DNA of 64,000 bases from an uncultured Haliea sp. (GCA_913062625.1 CAJXWP010000006.1:1-64000), one strand, 5' to 3'; shown: positions 1 to 10,673, counted from the first letter of the stretch. Notes: generated by a model from the letters alone, not told the origin. Translations and numbers: made by a program.

Positions 1-559
1 ACGCGACTAATGTGGCTAAAGTATTCATTCGCCCAACGGTTTCTGAAAATGTGAGGTTATTTCCATCGAGCACAAGTCTCCCAAAATTTCCCGTTGAGGT
101 ATCGACCAGATTTTGGATGTGACTAGAACCTATCAGCAGACCGGTGTTTGAACCTACAATGACGCCAGAGCCGGACATTTGAGCAGCAAGCGGCCACATT
201 GAACCAATCGTGCTCAGCTCGTTTACGACTACACTTCCATTCTGCTCGTTATTAACAGCTGCCATTAATCGAAAAGAGCGGGCTTCGAAGCCACTGAATT
301 CTCCACCGTCTGCTACGAGGTAATAAAAACCGCTTTCCAACTTTGGCAGTCCGGTAAAACTGATGTTGCCTTCTGATGAACTGCGGCCCGTTGCTATAAC
401 CATCGATTGTTGGTTTGGGATTGCCTGCCAGAGCTTAACGTCGGCATTTACAACCGGTTTATTAGCTGACTCAACAAGAACATTGAAGTCAACTGGAACC
501 GCATATGAGTTGAAGGCCAGTAGCAGTGAAGTTAACAGGAAAAGCTTTAAAATCTTCAT
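1..559 (-). CDS. Partial secreted protein (runs off left edge); N-terminal signal peptide MKILKLFLLTSLLLAFNSYAVPVDFNVLV...
   Basis: Reverse complement from CAT at 557-559 translates without a stop to position 1. Clear signal peptide, then an Ig/carboxypeptidase-regulatory-like region (VESANKPVVNADVKLWQ...). Not in the ORF track because it is truncated. Confidence 0.75.
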   Translation of the reverse strand, partial: MKILKLFLLTSLLLAFNSYAVPVDFNVLVESANKPVVNADVKLWQAIPNQQSMVIATGRSSSEGNISFTGLPKLESGFYYLVADGGEFSGFEARSFRLMAAVNNEQNGSVVVNELSTIGSMWPLAAQMSGSGVIVGSNTGLLIGSSHIQNLVDTSTGNFGRLVLDGNNLTFSETVGRMNTLATLVA

Positions 560-991
560 AGAAAACCCTCGGTATCGGTAAGTGAGCTACGGGTGACTTT
601 GAATTGGTCACTTAAGATTGATGACTGACAACAATCAGCTCCTAAATTCACACTCGGCGCCTGATTGCCACAACAACTAAACCATACATTATCCTCCGTC
701 GCACTGTATGTATAGCAATAGACGGCCTATTGAGTCGATTTACTCACTCAACGTGCGAAGTAAACCGGAAAAATCCACGAAATGCTCGCCTACTGGCTTG
801 AAAATTTGCTTGCGGCGGTGATCGTGCAATTTATACCCGTTCAATCTTGAATGAGAACATGCACTCTTCCGTATGACACGTTTCTCAGTAATGGTGCTGC
901 CGGTTTATCATTGTGGATGAGGATTCGATTTCTACAAAATGAGGCAATGCGTCAGGCCCTGCGCTGGGAGGAAGTGGGAGCGACGTGAGGG

Positions 992-1222
992 TTAGCAGGC
1001 ATAGCATCTCTCAGCCTCGCTAACAGCTATGCTATAACTGATCGTCTTCGTTAGCCTGAGAACTGCCCACAACCTGCGGCATAGCAGCGGTGTCTCAGCA
1101 GGATCGAGATCCAGCCGAGCGTTCTAGGCATCCTGGTCCAACAAGCCCTGGCGCTCGAGACAGCGGCCCACTCGTTGACTGATTAGATGCACCAGATCTT
1201 CCAGCTCTTTGATTGAAGTTGT
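992..1222 (-). pseudogene. Remnant of an IS91-family (Y2) transposase C-terminal region
   Basis: Minus-strand reading gives TTSIKELEDLVHLISQRVGRCLERQGLLDQDA*NARLDLDPAETPLLCRRLWAVLRLTKTISYSIAVSEAERCYAC*. This resembles the 'L..L...I..R..R.LER.GLL..D' segment of Y2 transposases and has an in-frame stop. Confidence 0.55.
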
Positions 1223-1509
1223 TGCGCGAATTTATTTACTGTGTATGACGCTCTTTATATTTACGTACGTTTTAGATTTTATTAACTTTTTACTCCCTCT
1301 CAGTAAATTTGCATAGTGCCAACCCCGTACTTACTCCATTCTTAATAGCGTGTGCATGAGGCGATGCTTCTAAACACCCTCTTAACCGAAGTAAAGTTCT
1401 ACGAGATTTTTAGAGTGTTGATTCTACTGGGGTTGTGGTTCTTTCAACTATTCCCACTCAATCATCGCAGGAGGATTGCTTAAAGTATCGCAGGTTGTTC
1501 TGAAGAACC

Positions 1510-2388
1510 TCATCTAAAATAAGACATTATTCTAGCTGAGCCTTTTTCACAATTTGGACCCATTAAATGAACTCCATCAATGCACGGAAGCTGGATAATT
1601 TTCTCGATCAGTTCTCGACAAATTGTTTCACCAGTCTCCGCTGGCGATTCACTAACCTCTAAGCGGTGCAGAATTTCATCAGAGATGTTTACACCCCATA
1701 AGTTTTTTCGTATCCAGTCAGCCTGCTTAGCTGATTTTAAAGGGCCCATCCCAATCAGCACCTTACAACTGTTAAAGGAACCGTGATCGTTCAATTTCTC
1801 CGAATATTTTTTAATCACCTCGTAATCAAAACAATACTGAGTTTGCACGAAATGCGCTCCTTGCTCGATCTTCGCAACTAATTTACTCAGCGCAGCTGGT
1901 TTAGAGAGCTGATCGTATAAATCGTCCGCCGCACCCGAATAAATTGGTAGGGGGTTTTTTATTTTTGTTCCATCGGTCAGCGTGCCTCCTGAGATGACCT
2001 TACATAGTTTAATCAATCCGTTACTATTAAACTCATTAACAACCACAGGTCCATTCTTGTCTGGCTGATCTCCGCTTAAACAAAGGACTTTATTTACACC
2101 CACCGACAGTGCACCAAGCAGTACGGACTCCAACGCAATCTGGTTCCTGTCCCTGCCCGTTAGTTGCAAAATGACATCTAGCCCACTTCTTTGTATCTCT
2201 GAAGCAACCAGCAAGCCGTTCAAACGGCTTTTGTAATTTGGTGAATCTGTTACGTTTACAGCGTCAGCCACAACGCTAAGCTCTTCAACCTTGCCAACGC
2301 TTTCAGCAAGATCAGTACTCACATCAGGTGTAGTTTCTGCTGTGAATAAAAAATCAGTTGTTTCGAACATCTCATTACTCCTAAGCAA
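1510..2388 (-). CDS. Methylenetetrahydrofolate reductase family protein (MetF-like)
   Basis: 292 aa ORF with MetF-type segments: LQLTGRDRNQIALESVLLGA, VLCLSGDQP, GAHFVQTQYCFD, GVHLMGPNCE. Confidence 0.8.
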   Translation of the reverse strand: MLRSNEMFETTDFLFTAETTPDVSTDLAESVGKVEELSVVADAVNVTDSPNYKSRLNGLLVASEIQRSGLDVILQLTGRDRNQIALESVLLGALSVGVNKVLCLSGDQPDKNGPVVVNEFNSNGLIKLCKVISGGTLTDGTKIKNPLPIYSGAADDLYDQLSKPAALSKLVAKIEQGAHFVQTQYCFDYEVIKKYSEKLNDHGSFNSCKVLIGMGPLKSAKQADWIRKNLWGVNISDEILHRLEVSESPAETGETICRELIEKIIQLPCIDGVHLMGPNCEKGSARIMSYFR

Positions 2389-3209
2389 TAGTAGCCTGAA
2401 TTAAAACGCTTATAGATTGTGTGTTTCAGAGGCCTATAGGGTTCTGCCATATCTCTCTAAAATGTCAAATAACATCACTATTGAGTGCGTTATCATATAT
2501 AAAATAAGCGTCCTGTAAATGCCTTTTAAAGTATAGGCGAAATAAAGAGGCTATCGGCGGAAAAGCGACTCTCATCTTCCCAGTTTTATACCTTAAGGTA
2601 GTGCTCTAGCGTCGTTAATTATCGGGAAATCACGCTCGCAGCGCCCTCACCGCAGATCTATTCCAGTCATTCCCAGGCTGCGGTCCTTAGGGATGCATGC
2701 CCGGGTTTTTTAGTGACGGCGCTGGTGCTTGAACTCGGGAAACTTGGATTCCTTTCCAGCGAAATGAGGTAATGTTTCAGGTGGTGCGCGGAGAATAGCT
2801 GTGAGTAACGGATACGTAGAATACCTAGCTTGTAAATTAGTGATATTGCGATCGCCTGGCGCAGGCGCAGCGGGAGCGAGGGTGACCGCGGAGATAGGGG
2901 TGCTGCTTTCCACTTGCCAAGCCAAAGTAAGCTACTGAAGCTGTATCCTGGTGGTAGACATTTGTTAAGGGTTTTCCCGCAAAAATATTGTATAAAGAAA
3001 GCGTTGTCACTGGCTGGAGGCCGTTTCTGACAGCAAAATAGCTCCTAAGGAGCCGCTAGTCATTACCCGGTCGGTGCGGTTAAAAGATACTGCGACGAAA
3101 AGACCATTACCGCAGGTGACCGACTGCTAACCGCTGTCGGCGGCAGCGGTTCCACTAGCCCATGAAGAGATATAAATGTAAAAACCTGCCTGTTTTTCCT
3201 ATAGCAGAA

Positions 3210-4712
3210 TCAAATGCTATTATCATTACATCCTAAATCAATACGCGATTGTCTATCATTATTAGTGACACAGTAGCCACTTGGCAGCAACTTCGGTACA
3301 TATCGCATCAACTCCGGATCATACAAACTCTTCTCTAAAAATTTTACTAAGTTAGTGATTTCTTCCTCACTCAAATCTAGAGGCACAAAACGATGGTCTA
3401 AGTCAGTTGAGTCAAGATCAGTATGTTCGGGAACTGCCACTATCTTGTATCGCACTACCTCTTCTACACTAGCAAATGAGGCACCATGACCGAACACATT
3501 CGTATCGATAAGGTTATAAAGTGTCGGCACTTTAAAGGCGTACCTCTCCATATCATCGCCAGTAAATCCACCGCGACCTTCTCTTGTCGCCTGCTTAACT
3601 TCACCAATAGTATCTGCCCACATATCTAAGTCGTTGAACCCTAGCGTCATAAACATGTCCTGTGCCGTCGAACCGACAGGAGATGATAGCGCGGGGCCGT
3701 TGTGACATCCTGCACAGTTACCCTTACCAAAAAATACGATAGCACCCTCCACTTCTTCCAGGGACATTATAGTCATATCACCGCGCAAGAATTTCTGGAA
3801 CGGTGCACGGTTAGCAAGAATAGTTCGTTCATATCCTGCAATCGCAAGAGCAGCTGCTTCTAACATATCATGGGGTTGTGACACACCATATGCAGCCTCA
3901 AACATCATCTGATAGGTTTCATTATTAGTAAGTATAGAGTTCTCTTCGTCCACCGCCATTCTATGCACACCTAATCCGGCAACTGCCTGTGTTTCTAGAC
4001 CGGAAAAATTACGCAGGTTTGCTGCCTTTGGGGTTCCTTCGGTAAAATGGCGTTCCGGATCGATACCTATATTCACGATACCACCCACCTCATTACCAAA
4101 CTGACCATTCCACAACATCACTTCTTGGTATGCGGTGTTGAGTACTGCAGGAGACGTTACGGGTTGTACATCTGCAAATTCTTCCATACCCTCAGCGAAG
4201 GTTCGGTGGTCAAACCCCACCCCCCCTTCACCGATACCTTGTCGAATACCAGACTTAAAACCGTTCTGGCCGCTATGGCAAGATGCACAAGACCATGTGT
4301 TTTCCATATCCGTCTTATTATCCTCAGTCGACGTGAGACCCGTCTCATGGTAAAGCAACTTACCCAGCGCTACTTTCTCGATAGTAATTGGATTGCTCGG
4401 GTCTTGGGGAATATTGAAAAAATCGTCACTCTCTGGAAGCATGTATCCCTCGAAAGAACCTGTAGGCGAGGTTACACTCATCATTGTTTTTAGTTCAGCG
4501 ATGGATATATCGAGGGTAGATGGGGGTAATTGAATACCCGTACTGGGCTCTTCAAATGAATTGCCAGAATTGTCAGAGTTGCCAGAGTTGCCAGAGTTGC
4601 CAGAGTTGCCAGAGTTGCCAGAGTTGCCAGAGTTGCCAGAGTTGCCAGAGTTGCCAGCTTCACATGCCGCAAGGAAAACAACTAAAAACAGCAAGATTAA
4701 ATTATTTTTCAT
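3210..4712 (-). CDS. Di-heme cytochrome c peroxidase / MauG-family lipoprotein
   Basis: Two CXXCH motifs (CASCH, CAGCH) and cytochrome-c-peroxidase-like sequence. The likely start is internal to the 558 aa ORF, at 4712 (MKNNLILLFLVVFLAACEAG), which gives a lipobox. Confidence 0.8.
   Translation of the reverse strand: MKNNLILLFLVVFLAACEAGNSGNSGNSGNSGNSGNSGNSGNSGNSDNSGNSFEEPSTGIQLPPSTLDISIAELKTMMSVTSPTGSFEGYMLPESDDFFNIPQDPSNPITIEKVALGKLLYHETGLTSTEDNKTDMENTWSCASCHSGQNGFKSGIRQGIGEGGVGFDHRTFAEGMEEFADVQPVTSPAVLNTAYQEVMLWNGQFGNEVGGIVNIGIDPERHFTEGTPKAANLRNFSGLETQAVAGLGVHRMAVDEENSILTNNETYQMMFEAAYGVSQPHDMLEAAALAIAGYERTILANRAPFQKFLRGDMTIMSLEEVEGAIVFFGKGNCAGCHNGPALSSPVGSTAQDMFMTLGFNDLDMWADTIGEVKQATREGRGGFTGDDMERYAFKVPTLYNLIDTNVFGHGASFASVEEVVRYKIVAVPEHTDLDSTDLDHRFVPLDLSEEEITNLVKFLEKSLYDPELMRYVPKLLPSGYCVTNNDRQSRIDLGCNDNSI
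4563..4652. repeat. 9-bp tandem repeat (gccagagtt), 8 exact copies at 4581-4652 plus 2 degenerate copies at 4563-4580
   Basis: Read directly. On the minus strand it encodes the (NSG)n linker just after the lipobox Cys of the 3210-4712 CDS. Confidence 0.95.
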
Positions 4713-4820
4713 ATTATTAGCACTTTTGTGTATTCCACTATTTGGGCGCACTATACTACGATAATCGTTATGGTCAAGAGGAATCGCGGATACTGCTGAC
4801 GTGGACGTTCTGTTGCAGCG

Positions 4821-4853
4821 ATTGGCCTCCGGTGATTGGCCTCCGGTGATTGG
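4821..4853. repeat. 14-bp direct repeat (attggcctccggtg), about 2.4 copies
   Basis: attggcctccggtg-attggcctccggtg-attgg read directly upstream of the peroxidase gene. Confidence 0.85.
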
Positions 4854-5106
4854 AGAAGTACGCTGGAATCGAGGTCGCCAAGCCACCCGGTATTGGATAC
4901 AACGCCTCGTCCGGTGTCTGAACCTCTGACCTCATATGCCAGCGAGGTTGCAACGTTGCGCTTATCGCGTATCTTTGATGCATGCTTTGTGAAACAAAAG
5001 AACGCTAAAAAAAATGTACTGTGTAACGTTTTCATTGCGCCACGCACAAAACGATGCTGGCACCCGCTGCGGCGTACTTTTTGCATGTCATCATGAGGCA
5101 AGAACA

Positions 5107-5493
5107 ATGACTGATGCTAGAAACTACATAATGGTATTAGCAATAACGCTACTTTGCGCCTGTAGTAATGGTAGCGGACATAGTCAACCGTATAGTGGTG
5201 ACAATGAAGCGGCGACAGCCACTGTCTTCGAAGAAAAGAATTCAATCCAGTGTGGGTCATCGGGTCTTAGCACTGAACAAAGTCGGCAAACTTTAATTAC
5301 TAATGGCATCGACGTCATTCAATCGGATTGTGCCTACAATAATTTAATGGCATTTCCCAGCGTCTGTGGCGCAGACACCGGTGAGATACTTGTCCATGAG
5401 ATCCCAAAACAAAATGTAGTGGATGCTGAAAAATCTGGCTTTACCAACACCAATGACATAAGTGATGACTATAGTATTTATGATTGCACCTAG
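5107..5493 (+). CDS. Small Cys-containing lipoprotein of unknown function
   Basis: Start moved from 5014 to the ATG at 5107: MTDARNYIMVLAITLLCACSNGSG with lipobox LCAC. About 128 aa, with further Cys residues (QCGSS, SDCAY, SVCGA, YDCT). Confidence 0.6.
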   Translation: MTDARNYIMVLAITLLCACSNGSGHSQPYSGDNEAATATVFEEKNSIQCGSSGLSTEQSRQTLITNGIDVIQSDCAYNNLMAFPSVCGADTGEILVHEIPKQNVVDAEKSGFTNTNDISDDYSIYDCT

Positions 5494-5860
5494 ACACCAA
5501 AGAAGGTTGTGGCTACTGCGTCTCATCTTGCAGCCTGATACTGCAGTCTCATCATGTAACTCTGTCCGACGGGTTGACTCGCGTTGAGAAAAAATTTGAT
5601 CATTGTTAAGACCTTCGTCTCTTTCCGTAACACGCCCTTGCAGGCAGTCCATGACGTCGTCATGCAGCCACGCCACAGAGGTACTGCCAGGAGCCAACGG
5701 TCTTTGTTGGACTGACTACAGCATATTTTTTTGGCAAATACTTTTCTGAGATTTTTTCATCTTAAATCCATGAAATCCATGAAATCTATCAGACGATATG
5801 CTTCGGGCAGGACAGATCTGTTCAGCTTGTATTGTTTAATTCGAATATCGTTTTCTTAAC

Positions 5861-6049
5861 CTAGTGAGGCATAGCTTTGAGCATTAGTTTTTTGAGGTAG
5901 TCAGCCCGGTCCTGAATCATCTTGGCTCGGCCTTCTAAGTATGCGGTCCTGTTGTAAGCTGTGCCACTGGGATCTCGAACTGCGTGTGGTGAGTCTATTA
6001 CGTAAAAGACACGGCCGCAGTGACGGCAAGAGACTGCCAATCGAGTCAT
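5861..6049 (-). CDS. Small hypothetical protein with a single CxxC (CRHC)
   Basis: 62 aa ORF, MTRLAVSCRHCGRVFYVIDSPHAVRDPSG..., adjacent to tRNA-Ser; protein-like composition. Confidence 0.4.
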   Translation of the reverse strand: MTRLAVSCRHCGRVFYVIDSPHAVRDPSGTAYNRTAYLEGRAKMIQDRADYLKKLMLKAMPH

Positions 6050-6115
6050 AATTTGATAGTTGCTGAGGGTGTAACCCCAAATAAATTAATATAATCAGGG
6101 GCTTAAGTACTTAAA

Positions 6116-6206
6116 TGGCGGAGAGCGAGGGATTCGAACCCTCGATAGGGTATAAGCCTATACGCCCTTAGCAGGGGCGCGCCTTCAGCCACTCGGCCAG
6201 CTCTCC
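6116..6206 (-). tRNA. tRNA-Ser (anticodon GCU)
   Basis: Reverse complement GGAGAGCTGGCCGAGTGGCTGAAGGCGCGCCCCTGCTAAGGGCGTATAGGCTTATACCCTATCGAGGGTTCGAATCCCTCGCTCTCCGCCA: class II variable arm, TTCGAATC, anticodon GCT, encoded CCA. Confidence 0.95.
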
Positions 6207-6303
6207 GTAGGTTTTTGTGGCACCTTAATACAGGTGCATCCACAGGCGCGAGATAATACCACAAATGCTACGAAATCAAAGCCATAGCAGGGTGTAGGAG
6301 TAC

Positions 6304-6495
6304 TTATTCTTTATCTTCTGCGTTCGGAGTGTCGCCATCGTGGATGCGAACGAAGATTTCCTCTCGGTGCACCGCAATATCTTTAGGCGCGTTGACGCCA
6401 ATGCGAACCTGATTGCCCTTAACGCCCAACACGGTCACAGTGACTTCCTCGCCTATCATTAGCGTCTCACCGACTTTACGGGTCAAAATTAACAT
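6304..6495 (-). CDS. csrA: Carbon storage regulator CsrA
   Basis: 63 aa, [47 protein letters not shown]. Confidence 0.98.
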   Translation of the reverse strand: MLILTRKVGETLMIGEEVTVTVLGVKGNQVRIGVNAPKDIAVHREEIFVRIHDGDTPNAEDKE

Positions 6496-6667
6496 CTTTG
6501 GTGCCCTCTGAAGTCACAACCTTTATGCCATTATCACAGTATGGACTGACTTTTTTATACCCTTAGGTCAGCGCTACGCATACGTTCTTTGTCACTTTAT
6601 GTATAGCACACATTTTTGTAAAAACAATGTCGTGAAGCCTTGCGTGTTTTCAGTGCCAGCACAACGC

Positions 6668-7918
6668 CTATTTTTCTTGGCACGTATTTTCTTCCTTCGG
6701 TTCGTTTTCCAGCCCAAACGATGAATGCAGAGCACGCACTGCCAATTCCAAAAATTTCTCCTCAACAATGACCGAAATCTTTATCTCGGAAGTAGTGATC
6801 ATTAGAATATTAATGCCAACCTCACCCAAGGCGGAGAACATCTGACTCGCCACACCCGCGTGCGAGCGCATACCCACGCCAACCACCGACACCTTCGCAA
6901 TTTTGCTGTCGCTAGTAACCTTACCTGCCCCAATGTCGCTTGCTATCTGATTAAGTACCTCTTCAGCACGCGGCAGATCACCGCGCCCAACAGTAAAGGT
7001 GAAATCGACGGTACTATGATGGCTAACGTTCTGGACGATCACATCCACTTCAATATTGGCCTCACCAATGGGGCCCAAAATCTGATAAGCCACACCCGGC
7101 ATATCCGGTGCACCCTCGATGGTTAGCTTCGCTTCATCACGATTGAATGCGATGCCAGCAATTGTCGGCGTTTCCATAGCGCTATCGTCCTCCATTGAAA
7201 TCAGTGTGCCCGGGCCGTCCTTAAAACTGTGCAAGACCCGCAGCGGAACATTGTACTTCCCTGCAAATTCAACGGCCCGAATTTGCAACACCTTGGAACC
7301 CATGCTGGCCATTTCCAGCATTTCTTCAAAGGTAATTCTAGACAGACGACGAGCGCCATCCACCATCCTAGGATCTGTAGTGTAAACACCATCGACATCA
7401 GTGTAGATCTGACACTCGTCTGCTTTCAGTGCCGCGGCTAATGCCACGGCAGTCGTATCAGAACCCCCTCTGCCCAGCGTCGTAATATTGCCACTTTCAT
7501 CGACCCCCTGAAAACCGGCCACCACAATCACGTAGCCCTCTTTCAAGTCTCCAATCAGACGATCGCTATCAATCTCACGAATCCGCGCCTTAGTATGCGC
7601 ATTATCAGTAAGAATACGCACCTGGGTTCCGGTGTAAGACTTAGCTTTCACGCCCTGCTTGTTCAGTGCCATGCTCAGCAGTGCAGTTGTGACCTGCTCT
7701 CCAGTGGAAAGCAGCACGTCCAGTTCACGGGGTAATGGTCTCTCCTGTATCTCTTGCGCCAGTGCCATCAGCCGGTTAGTTTCACCGCTCATGGCCGAGA
7801 CGACCACGACCACGTCGTCGCCCCTGGCGCGAAAGGCGGCGACCTTTTTTGCCACGAGCTCGATGCGCTCAACATCACAGACCGAGGTGCCACCAAATTT
7901 TTGAACGATGAGACTCAT
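6668..7918 (-). CDS. lysC: Aspartate kinase
   Basis: 416 aa, MSLIVQKFGGTSVCDVERI..., FQGVDESGNITTLGRGGSDTTAVALAAAL, C-terminal ACT domains. Confidence 0.97.
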   Translation of the reverse strand: MSLIVQKFGGTSVCDVERIELVAKKVAAFRARGDDVVVVVSAMSGETNRLMALAQEIQERPLPRELDVLLSTGEQVTTALLSMALNKQGVKAKSYTGTQVRILTDNAHTKARIREIDSDRLIGDLKEGYVIVVAGFQGVDESGNITTLGRGGSDTTAVALAAALKADECQIYTDVDGVYTTDPRMVDGARRLSRITFEEMLEMASMGSKVLQIRAVEFAGKYNVPLRVLHSFKDGPGTLISMEDDSAMETPTIAGIAFNRDEAKLTIEGAPDMPGVAYQILGPIGEANIEVDVIVQNVSHHSTVDFTFTVGRGDLPRAEEVLNQIASDIGAGKVTSDSKIAKVSVVGVGMRSHAGVASQMFSALGEVGINILMITTSEIKISVIVEEKFLELAVRALHSSFGLENEPKEENTCQEK

Positions 7919-8036
7919 AGTTTCTCGCGCAGCTCGCTGCGACCTTAATCAGGCGCGCCAAAAAGGTGCCCCATCAAACAACAAAGTGACCTAATTTTAC
8001 ACCGTCCGGGGAACTTAATCCGCACCACAATTCACA

Positions 8037-10643
8037 TCAGTCCAACTGCGATGACACCCAATCAGGCACAGCCTTCAGTACTGCCGGCAAAGCGTGGACA
8101 TCGGTACCGCCGCCCTGAGCCATATCAGGCTTCCCGCCGCCCTTTCCACCGAGGCGCCCCGCAAATTCACGCATCAGGTCACCCGCTTTGACCTGACCGG
8201 TTAGATCACTGGTCACTCCCGCAGTCAGGGCAATCTTGTCCCCGACCACTGCCGACAACAGGATCACCCCACTTCCCAACTTATTTTTACACTGGTCTAA
8301 CGTGTCGCGCAGTGATTTAGCATCTGCACCGTCTACGTTAGCCGCAAGTACTTTAATGCCTCGCACTTCCACAACCTCAGCGGTGAGATCACTGCCCGCG
8401 GAAGTCGCCAGCTTTTGCTTAAGTCGAGCCACTTCCTTTTCTAACTCTCGATTCTCAGTGCGCAAGGCCCCTACCTTCAACGCGACATTATCAGTATTTC
8501 CCTTGACCACCTCACACACCTCGGCCAACTGCTGTTCATTCGCATCCAGCAGCGCCAATGCACCAGTGCCCGTCACGCCTTCGATACGACGCACCCCGGA
8601 AGCGACTCCAGATTCAGACACGATGCGCAGCAAACCAATATCACCGGTACGATCAACGTGAGTACCACCGCACAGCTCCACAGAAAAATCTTGCTCACCC
8701 ATGGATAACACGCGCACTTCTTCACCGTATTTTTCACCAAACAACGCCATCGCACCAGACGCTACGGCCTCATCCATAGTCATCAAGCGCGTTTGAACCG
8801 CTGTATTCATGCGTATTTGATCATTGATCATATTTTCAATTGTCTTCAGTTGCGTCGGGGTCACGGCTTCCGGGTGCGAGAAATCAAACCGCAGCCGCTC
8901 GGAGTCCACCAACGAACCCTTCTGCTGCACATGATCACCCAACACCGTGCGCAGAGCCGCATGAAGCAAATGAGTCGCACTGTGACTGAGACGAGTGCGC
9001 TGTCGCAAATTCGAATCGACGTGGGCCGAAAGCGTGTCACCGCACTGTACGTTGCCCTGCAACACTTTTACCTGATGCAGGTGATGATCAGCCGTTTTAG
9101 TTGTCGTTGACACTTCCAGCCGAACACCAGAAGCACTTAGATAACCCGTATCTCCAGCCTGGCCACCAGACTCTCCATAAAATGGTGTGCCATCCAAAAC
9201 GACAGTGCCAGACTCATCGAGGTTGAGAACAGTAACGTCTTCGCCGTCTCGCAGTAGCGCTGTTACCACGCCCTTCCCCTCCAGCTTGTCGTAGCCAGTG
9301 AACTCGGTCCTGCCTTCAAGCTTCAGCAGATTGCTATAGTCGACCTTGAAGCTTCCCTTATCCTGCGAGCGAGAACGTTGCTCAGCCATCGCAAGGTCAT
9401 AGCCAACCATATCCAGCGTCAGGTTTCTCTCTCGTGCAATATCGTTCGTCAGGTCCGTGGGGAACCCGTAAGTGTCATACAGTTTAAACACCATTTCTCC
9501 GGGAATTTCACTACCGTGCAAGTCTGCCAGCGCTTCCTCGAGAATTTGTATGCCATTGTCTAGGGTTCGGGCGAATTGCTCCTCTTCGGTCAAAAGCGTC
9601 TTTTCTACTAGAGCCTGCTGTTTGATCAATTCGGGATAGGCATCGCCCATTTGCGCTGCCAACGTGGCCACCAATTTATAAAAAAACGGTTGGTCTGCTC
9701 CCAGCGTATTGCCGTGGCGAACAGCCCGACGAATGATACGTCGCAACACATAAGCGCGACCCTCATTGCCCGGCAGCACACCGTCGACAATAAGAAAAGC
9801 ACAGGAACGAATATGGTCGGCGATAACTTTGAGCGAGTTATGTTGCAGATCTTCCACCTGCAACAACTGCGCCGCAGATTTGATGATCACCTGGAACAAG
9901 TCGATGTCGTAGTTGTTGTGTACCTTCTGCATTACGGCAGCAATACGCTCCAGACCCATTCCAGTGTCGACAGAAGGGTGAGGAAGCGGATGCAGTTCTC
10001 CGCTCTGGTCGCGATTGTACTGCATGAACACCAGGTTCCAGATCTCAATGAAGCGATCCAAGTCTTCGCCCTCACTGCCGGGCGGGCCTCCCGGAATATC
10101 TTCGCCATGGTCATAAAAGATTTCGCTACAGGGTCCACAGGGGCCGGTGTCGCCCATCTGCCAAAAATTATCCTCGTCAAGGCGTGAGATGCGCGCCTTG
10201 GGGAAACCGATTTCATCGATCCATATCTGCTCGGCCTCATCATCGGACAGATGCACGGTGACCCACAATTTTTCCGGGGGGAGGCCAAGCGTTACGGTGA
10301 GAAAATGCCACGCATAACGGATAGCATCGCGCTTGAAATAGTCACCAAAACTGAAGTTACCCAGCATCTCAAAGAAGGTGTGATGACGCGCGGTATAGCC
10401 GACATTCTCTAGATCGTTATGCTTACCCCCCGCGCGCACACAGCGCTGACTGCTAGTAGCACGAACGTAGGCGCGAGGTTCCGTGCCTAGAAAGGTATCC
10501 TTAAACTGATTCATCCCGGCATTGGTAAACAACAGGGTAGGATCGTTGGCCGGAACCAATGAGCAACTCTCAACGCGTGTGTGCTCATGCTGTTCAAAAT
10601 AGGCCAGAAAGGCCTCACGTATCTCTACGGTCTTCATACTCAA
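8037..10643 (-). CDS. alaS: Alanyl-tRNA synthetase
   Basis: 868 aa, [42 protein letters not shown]...; [30 protein letters not shown]. Confidence 0.99.
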   Translation of the reverse strand: MSMKTVEIREAFLAYFEQHEHTRVESCSLVPANDPTLLFTNAGMNQFKDTFLGTEPRAYVRATSSQRCVRAGGKHNDLENVGYTARHHTFFEMLGNFSFGDYFKRDAIRYAWHFLTVTLGLPPEKLWVTVHLSDDEAEQIWIDEIGFPKARISRLDEDNFWQMGDTGPCGPCSEIFYDHGEDIPGGPPGSEGEDLDRFIEIWNLVFMQYNRDQSGELHPLPHPSVDTGMGLERIAAVMQKVHNNYDIDLFQVIIKSAAQLLQVEDLQHNSLKVIADHIRSCAFLIVDGVLPGNEGRAYVLRRIIRRAVRHGNTLGADQPFFYKLVATLAAQMGDAYPELIKQQALVEKTLLTEEEQFARTLDNGIQILEEALADLHGSEIPGEMVFKLYDTYGFPTDLTNDIARERNLTLDMVGYDLAMAEQRSRSQDKGSFKVDYSNLLKLEGRTEFTGYDKLEGKGVVTALLRDGEDVTVLNLDESGTVVLDGTPFYGESGGQAGDTGYLSASGVRLEVSTTTKTADHHLHQVKVLQGNVQCGDTLSAHVDSNLRQRTRLSHSATHLLHAALRTVLGDHVQQKGSLVDSERLRFDFSHPEAVTPTQLKTIENMINDQIRMNTAVQTRLMTMDEAVASGAMALFGEKYGEEVRVLSMGEQDFSVELCGGTHVDRTGDIGLLRIVSESGVASGVRRIEGVTGTGALALLDANEQQLAEVCEVVKGNTDNVALKVGALRTENRELEKEVARLKQKLATSAGSDLTAEVVEVRGIKVLAANVDGADAKSLRDTLDQCKNKLGSGVILLSAVVGDKIALTAGVTSDLTGQVKAGDLMREFAGRLGGKGGGKPDMAQGGGTDVHALPAVLKAVPDWVSSQLD

Positions 10644-10673
10644 TCTCAGTTATGTTGAGGGAGCCAGTGGTGT

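Noticed and set aside
363-581. 72-aa plus-strand ORF
   Set aside because: Antisense to the convincing secreted-protein frame at 1-559.
4563-4652. Possible CRISPR-like repeat array
   Set aside because: The unit is 9 bp with no spacers and is in frame inside a coding sequence.
4520-4764. Plus-strand ORFs encoding (CQS)n or (PEL)n repeats
   Set aside because: Antisense readings of the NSG-repeat region; the minus-strand frame has a lipobox and two heme motifs and is clearly the coding one.
5767-5790. Short atccatgaa direct repeats
   Set aside because: Only about two copies in AT-rich intergenic sequence; no associated element.
6116-6206. tRNA-Ser as an integration site for a genomic island
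   Set aside because: No integrase, direct repeat of the tRNA 3' end or island-like gene content is visible next to it; the tRNA-csrA-lysC-alaS order is a normal core arrangement.
8236-10187. Several plus-strand ORFs of 60-178 aa opposite alaS
   Set aside because: Shadow ORFs over a strongly conserved gene, with low-complexity or non-protein-like composition.
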